From positions 5,356,036-5,420,035 of the forward strand of contig JABAKD010000011.1 of NCBI GenBank assembly GCA_012845835.1: DNA of 64,000 nt, written 5' to 3'. Made by a program: the position numbers and the translations under genes. Positions 23,301-29,931 of this stretch are shown one piece after another (position 1 is the stretch's first letter; every line of letters begins with the position of its first letter). The notes below the pieces were generated by a model. The model had not been told where the DNA came from and did no database searches. It saw nothing but the letters and a program-made list of their open reading frames with translations. Source of the stretch: Undaria pinnatifida. Its lineage: Eukaryota > Sar > Phaeophyceae > Laminariales > Alariaceae.

Positions 23301-26300
23301 TAAGCTATTGGTTAACCTTTTGCAAGTGGTCAAACGGACTAATACCCCACTACTTCCTTAACACCGGGCGGAAGAAGGAAAGACACCTGTGACCACAGCT
23401 TATTGTGCCGAGCAGGTCGCTGAGGGTGAAAGTGTTGAGGTATTAGTGGGGTATTAATCTGCTTGGCCACTTGCAAAAGGGTAACCACACCGGGGGGAAG
23501 AAGGAAAGACACCTGTGACCACAGCTTGTTGTGCCCAGAAGGTCGCTGAGGGTGAAACTGTTAAGGTATTAGTGGGGTATTAGTCCGTTTGACCACTTGC
23601 AAAAGGTTAACCAATAGCGTACCCAAACTAAGCCTTATGACCCCCCCCCCCCCTGAAACGGCGGGATAGCAGTTCGGCCGGATATGGATATACGGGCGGA
23701 CCTGTCCATATCCACGCTGTTTCATTTCTTGGGGATACCGGGGAGAGTGTTTTTCAAGTTCGACATGGGGAAAGTCAGAAAAAGTTTATTATTGTGGATG
23801 GTGGGAATCGAACCCACGACCCGAAAAACTCATGGTCCTGTCGACGAAGCCATTTGTTAAGGCATTAGTGGGGTATTAATCCGTTTGACCACTTGCAAAA
23901 GGTTAGCCAATAGCTTACCCAAACTAAGTCTTATACCTGGTAACATTTTTGTATTACGGGGTTCTCATCTGGCGAACTACCAAATATGTTTGTATGGGAC
24001 CCGTTTTGTGTTTGCCAAAGTATCGGTTTGTATACCTATGATGGCCCACGCGCTTGTCGATTGATATTAAGTGAACAGCGCTTCACACCTCGGCTAGATC
24101 ACCGATCCCTACATGATGATCCTGATACTTCAGGGAAGAGCTGCACCTGGTATGGTCTAGCTCATGTTACCCGGTGGAACCGTACGGCCTGTATCATCCA
24201 GCACATCTTTCCTGGGATTGGATCTGGGGTTGAATCTGTCCTGTATGTACTCGCATACAAATTCACTGTAAGATCTCATCATAACGGCAGATACGGGATG
24301 TGCTGGGGTAGATGATCTAGATGATCTAGATCGTGATCTGTCCGACCGAGGTGTGAGAAAAGTTGATGTTTTTGTCAAAGTCGAGTTTTGGGTGAGAAAC
24401 GGAGACCTCGCAAGTGATGATCTTCGGAAAAAAAACGAGGTCATCTTCTACCGTGGACCGATTCTACGATACCCCCCCCAAAAAAAAACAGCGACTTTCT
24501 TCAACGAACGTTTCACGACTGCTCGACACGAGAAAAGGATGCTATAAGAAAAATGGCCTCGTACATTTTCTTGTTTGCTAAGGACTATCGTATGATGACG
24601 TCGGGGTGGCAAGGGGCACGGTATTTCCGGAGATACGGCCGGGAGCTGATTTCAAAACCGGCGATTTCGTTATAGAAAAGTTGGGGGGACAACCGCAGGA
24701 CGACTCCATGGCACTCGTCTATACTAACTAGCCTATAATAACTAGCCTATACTAACTAGCCTATACTAACTAGCCTATACTAACTAGTACCAGGTATATA
24801 CTAACTAGTTTATACTAACTAGTCAACACTAGCTAGTCTATACTAACTAGTCTATACTAACTAGTCTATACTAACTAGTCTATACTAACTAGTCTATACT
24901 AACTAGTCTATACTAACTAGTCTATACAAACTAGTCTATACTATAGACTATACTATAGACTATACTATAGTCTATACTGTAGTCTATACTGTAGTCTATA
25001 CTATAGTCTATACCATAGTCTATATTATAGTCTATACTAACTAGTCTATAGTATAGTCTATACTACAGTCTATACTACAGTCTATACTATAGTCTATAGT
25101 ATAGTGTATAGTATAGTCTATAGTATAGTCTGTACTATGGTCTATAGTATAGTCTATAGTATAGTCTATACTATAGTGTATAGTAGATGTATACTATAGT
25201 TTATACTAACTAGTCTATACTATGGTCTTTACTATAGTCTATACTAACTAGTCTATACTATAGTGTATACTATAGTCTATGCTCACTAGTCTATACTATA
25301 GTCTATACTATAGTGTATAGTATAGAATGTAGTATAGACTATAGTAAAGTATGGTCTGTAGTATAGACCATACTATGCCATGAATGTAGGGGGTGGTACA
25401 ATTCGATCGGCCGCCACAAGGCCAATTTTTTTTGAGTTGTCGCTTAAAGTAACCCCCTTTTTGTACAGTTGAACCGTCTCTATTCGTTTGGTTTGGTTTG
25501 GTTATATAGTACCAGGTACTACCCACTACGCTACGGAGCCACCAACGTGACCGAGTAGGTCAGTGGGTAGTGCTACACAGCCGACAAACCACGTGTTTTC
25601 GAGCTCAGAAGCGGGCAGTCTTACCAACTAGAAACACATTATTTTGTCGGTCATTGGATACATACAGTAGCACCCACCCCCTGTGTATATATTCTAGTAT
25701 AGTAGTTGTCCCTAATCCAATGTTTAACAGTGTCAGGGTGATGTTGTACTCCCCGCACAAATTTATCTTGATGTTAATATAACCCTCCCTCGTGGTGTGT
25801 TGTACGATGCTCCAAAAAATCATATATATACTTTATATACACGATATTTTCCTTAACGCAGGACATGCGTGGGGGACCCTACCGCCTCATTAAAAGCCTC
25901 CGGCTTTGGCGAGCACGCTGTGGGGATGAGGGAGCGAGGAGCATTGCGGAGGTGCTGCGATTGGGGGGTGCCGAGGTGCAGCTGGAGTACATCGAGCTTT
26001 TCGATGACAACATCGGCCCAACCGGGTGAGATGTTTTAAAGAGGGAGGCTTTTCTTAACACATCACCACGATACGCTTGCAAAAGAGCGAGATAGATATA
26101 GAGCTGTGAGTCGGCAGGATTTCACGACTAATAATTAATCAGTAGGTGCCGCTAGCCGACTAACTGACTTTAGTCGGCAAGTCGGCTGGCGAAGCTGATG
26201 GCCAACCGACTTGCTGACTTAAGCCAGGCTAGCGAGGCAAGCCAAATTAGCTCCTCCCGGCCGAGGGGGTCCCGCCGAATAGGGAAAAATGCAGCTCGCA

Positions 26301-29300
26301 TTAAAAATCCGTCTTACCAATATGGAAATTATTAGTCGGATAGTCGGCACCTCCGGGAAACGACTAAATATCCGTCCGACTAATGACTAGTTGGTGACTT
26401 AAGTCGTGCCGACTCACAGCTCTCTCTACATATATAAACATATATAGAGGCTCTCTTCAAAGATAAACATACATATATAGAAAGCGGAAGATATCGAGGG
26501 AGATCTAGAGAGAAAGCTAGAGGGCGGGAGGAAGGAGGGGAGAGAGAGTGAGAAGAGGGGAGGGGAGAGAGGGAGGGAATATCCAAATAAAAACATAAAG
26601 AAAGGACCCCCCTCCAACCTTCCCCCCCCCCCCCGCCCTCCTCCACTTCCCTATAAACTCCTCCAACAAACAGCGCGTTCGCCCTGGGGCAAAGGCCTCG
26701 AGCATCGGTTGCAACAAGTCCTGCCTATCCCTCGGCAAACATAACAACAACAGCAACAACAACAACATAAGCATTAAATGATAAAAAACACAACAGCCTC
26801 CTCCCGCCAAAACAATAACCCCTCCCTCCCCCCTTCCCCCTGCCGCCCCCCCCTGCCTCCCAAACATCAACAGTGCGTTAGCTCTGGGGCAAGCGCTAAG
26901 CATCGGGTGCAACAAATCCCTCCTGTCTTTGAAGCTGGACTATAACCCGTCTCTAGGGAGCGAGGGGACCGCTTCCTTGTGCCGAGGCTTGCGGACCAAC
27001 TCTTCGCTGAAGCAGCTGCACCTTCCCTACTGTGATCTCGGGTCGGACGCGGGTCCCCCACTCGGGGAGGTGCTGTCGTATACCAAGCTCCAGCTGTCCG
27101 TGTTGAACCTACAGGTGAGGCGGTCCAGGACGGGGGTTGCGCTTTTGGTCCCAAGCAAACGTATTCATGTGCGTTCGGCAGATCACCTATACCCGCTTGA
27201 TGCTCTAGGTATTTCACGGAAAATCTGTGCTAGGTATTTCGTGTTACCCGGTGGCATGGGAGCCCGTGCGATCTGCACGGATCTGCTTGGCAAACGTGTC
27301 CAGCGCAGGACCTGTACTCACCTTGATATATGGAGATCCCGCGCAACATCTCGTTACGGCAGGTAAAGGGTCTGTAGACGATCTAGATGATCGAGATCGT
27401 GATCTGTTCGAGGTGCGAAACGTTTATCACCGACGGGAAAAAAGGAGCACTAAGACAGGGAGGGGGTCCAGGCCTTGTCACGCTTGTCACGACCTCTCCC
27501 CCCCCCCCCACCAGCACATACGTCTTAGCAGGGAAATAATTGAGAAAATGAATGGTTGGAGGAGAGCCATAGAATAGATACTATTTGCAAAGATCCGCTA
27601 AAGCAGGATGGATTAAAAAAAAAGGGGGCAAAAAAACACCCACCCGTGTTTAATAGCGTTTGGTTCAAGACTATTTTGCTGGCTGGTCTCGCCAAATAGC
27701 CTCAATCGAGCACAGTCGTAGCGTTGGAGAGCTCGCCTGAAAAGGTGGCGATGCTTTTCCTTTTTTGTGCGTAATTCCATGCTGTTAACAGTAGATCCCC
27801 GTAATGCTGCTTTGCGGAAGGACGCTTGATTTCTATCGGAAAGGCACCTACGCTACGCTTTCGGAAGACAGCATTACAGGATTTCGTGTTATTGATACTA
27901 AGAATAACAATTTCGCCAACGTACACCTATTACCACAATGATAGCATTAGGTACGTCTACTCTTAAGGGAAACCGTATTGAAGCCGAAGGGGTGGAAGCT
28001 CTAAGGCCGGGGTTTGGCCGCAACCGCTCCCTCGTGTACTTCTCGCTGGCTGATATCGGGGTTGCCTCCCCTCCACCCGCCCCCCCAAACGCACACCCAC
28101 TAGCACCTATCAACATGGTAAAAATTCCGCATACCGGTATGCCTAAACGGCTACTCTTAGGGGAAACCGTCTTGAGTCGGAGGGAGTGAACGCCCTGTTG
28201 CTCAGGCTCTGCCGCAACCGTTTCTTGGTGTATTCGTTTGTCGTTGTTGTTGTTGTTGTTCTAACGTTAACTCGCATAACCAAGTTCGTGGTCACAGGAC
28301 CGGCTCAAGTCACTCTGGAGTGTACCCCAGGGAAAAAACAAAGCAAAGCGAAAGTGGTATGCGTATATATCGTAGCTGAAGCAAAGTCGTACACCCGGCA
28401 AAAAATATCAAAAGTGAAAGCTGAAGTCAGCGTGTTTTCGTGGCAGACCCTTGCTGGTACATACGTTTCACGACCCGCAGCTGAAACCTACCACACCGTA
28501 TGCCACTCAGGAAATCAAGCAACGCACACACGTTCCTTGGTGTAGCTCTCGCTGGCCAGCGCACACCTATTGACATCATAATAATACCTACACCAACGCA
28601 CACCTATTACATAAAGTCAACAGTACGTACGTAATGCACGCCGTAAAGCCAAATGCACGCCGTTATGCCAACCAATGTTTGCAAGGCCAACCCGTCTTGA
28701 GGCGTAGGGGGCGAAGGCGTTATCCCCCGAGGCTCGGCCGCAACCGCTCCCCGGTGCGTATACTCCTCGCTCCCCCCCCCCCCCCCCCCCCGTTAACGCA
28801 CGACTAGGAACATAATAACGTGTGTACACTATTAGTGAGTCATCCCACACGGCAGGGTTTGCACTTTTTGAGCAAAACGTTTCTTTCCTTCTGACCGGTT
28901 GAGCTCCTCATGTGTGGAGCTATCGGTTGGCATGGTAATTTACGAGTGCATCTGTGTTAGGACTGGCGCGTAGAGAAGTGTGTTTGTTGGCCGGGTTGGG
29001 CTAACGAACGTCTTTGAATGCATGTTTTGGGTGATGATGGTGATGGTGATGATGATGGTGATGATGGCGATGGTGGTGGTGATGATGATCATGATGATGA
29101 TGTGATGGTGATGATGGTGGTGATGATGATATTGAGCCTCGCACGTTAGCAGCGCTCAGGAAAATTCTTAGAATCTTCTGCACCCCAATCTTAGTCATAT
29201 GTACGCCTACGCACATCTATTAACGCACGCCTATTGAATAATGTTAATGGCGTACTCCGAAGCATAACTACACGCAAGGGAAGTTGTCTGGAGGCGGAAG

Positions 29301-29897
29301 GCATCAAGGTCCTGCCACCGGGGCTCGGCCGCAACCGCTCCCTGGTCTACCTCTCACTGGCCGACAAGGGCGTTGCCCTCCGCCCCCCTCCCCCCCCCCC
29401 CCCGCCTCCGAACGCGCATCTATCAACATTTTAACACGGATACTAACGCACGCCTAATTCGAACTACAACAAAGCAGCACGCACCCCGATGCACTCCATA
29501 AAAGAAATAAAATTGAAACGCCGACGTACATCTACTAACACCTACTAACTCAATAATACGTACGTGTACGTCTGAAAATTATGCCCAAAACACCTGTTCT
29601 TAAAAAAGGGAAACCGTCTTGGGGCGGAAGGGGTGAAAGCTTTATCGCCCGGGCTCGGCCGCAACCGCTCCCTGGTGTACCTCTCGCTGGCCGACAACGG
29701 GGTTGGCTCGGGAGACGCGGACGTGTTGGCGCTGGAGGACTTCCAAGACGCGATGATGGCTTGCTCGACTCTTACGCACGTAGACCTTCTCTACAACCGC
29801 ATCGGGGAAAGGGGGGCAAAGGTGAGAGGAGAGCGGAGAGCTGTGGCTAAGGTAGAGGTTTACGGCAGGGCTTGTTGTTGTTGTTGTTTGTTGTTGT

Positions 29898-29931
<34 letters not shown>

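Larger units (their letters stand above)
27967..29400 (+). pseudogene. Four decayed copies of the 5' half of LRR exon 5
   Basis: Copies begin near 27967, 28157, 28690 and 29277. Each follows GGAAACCGT.TTGA.GC.GA through GGCCGCAACCGCTCCCT and GTGTAC.TCTCGCTGGC, then passes into poly-C. Spacer text such as CGCACACCTATTA and CTATCAACAT is shared, so unit and spacer were duplicated together. The exon's 3' half is absent from all four. Confidence 0.85.

Noticed and set aside
24705-25375. Origin or centromere-like AT-rich array
   Set aside because: It is a short local minisatellite in an intron; nothing beyond composition supports such a role.
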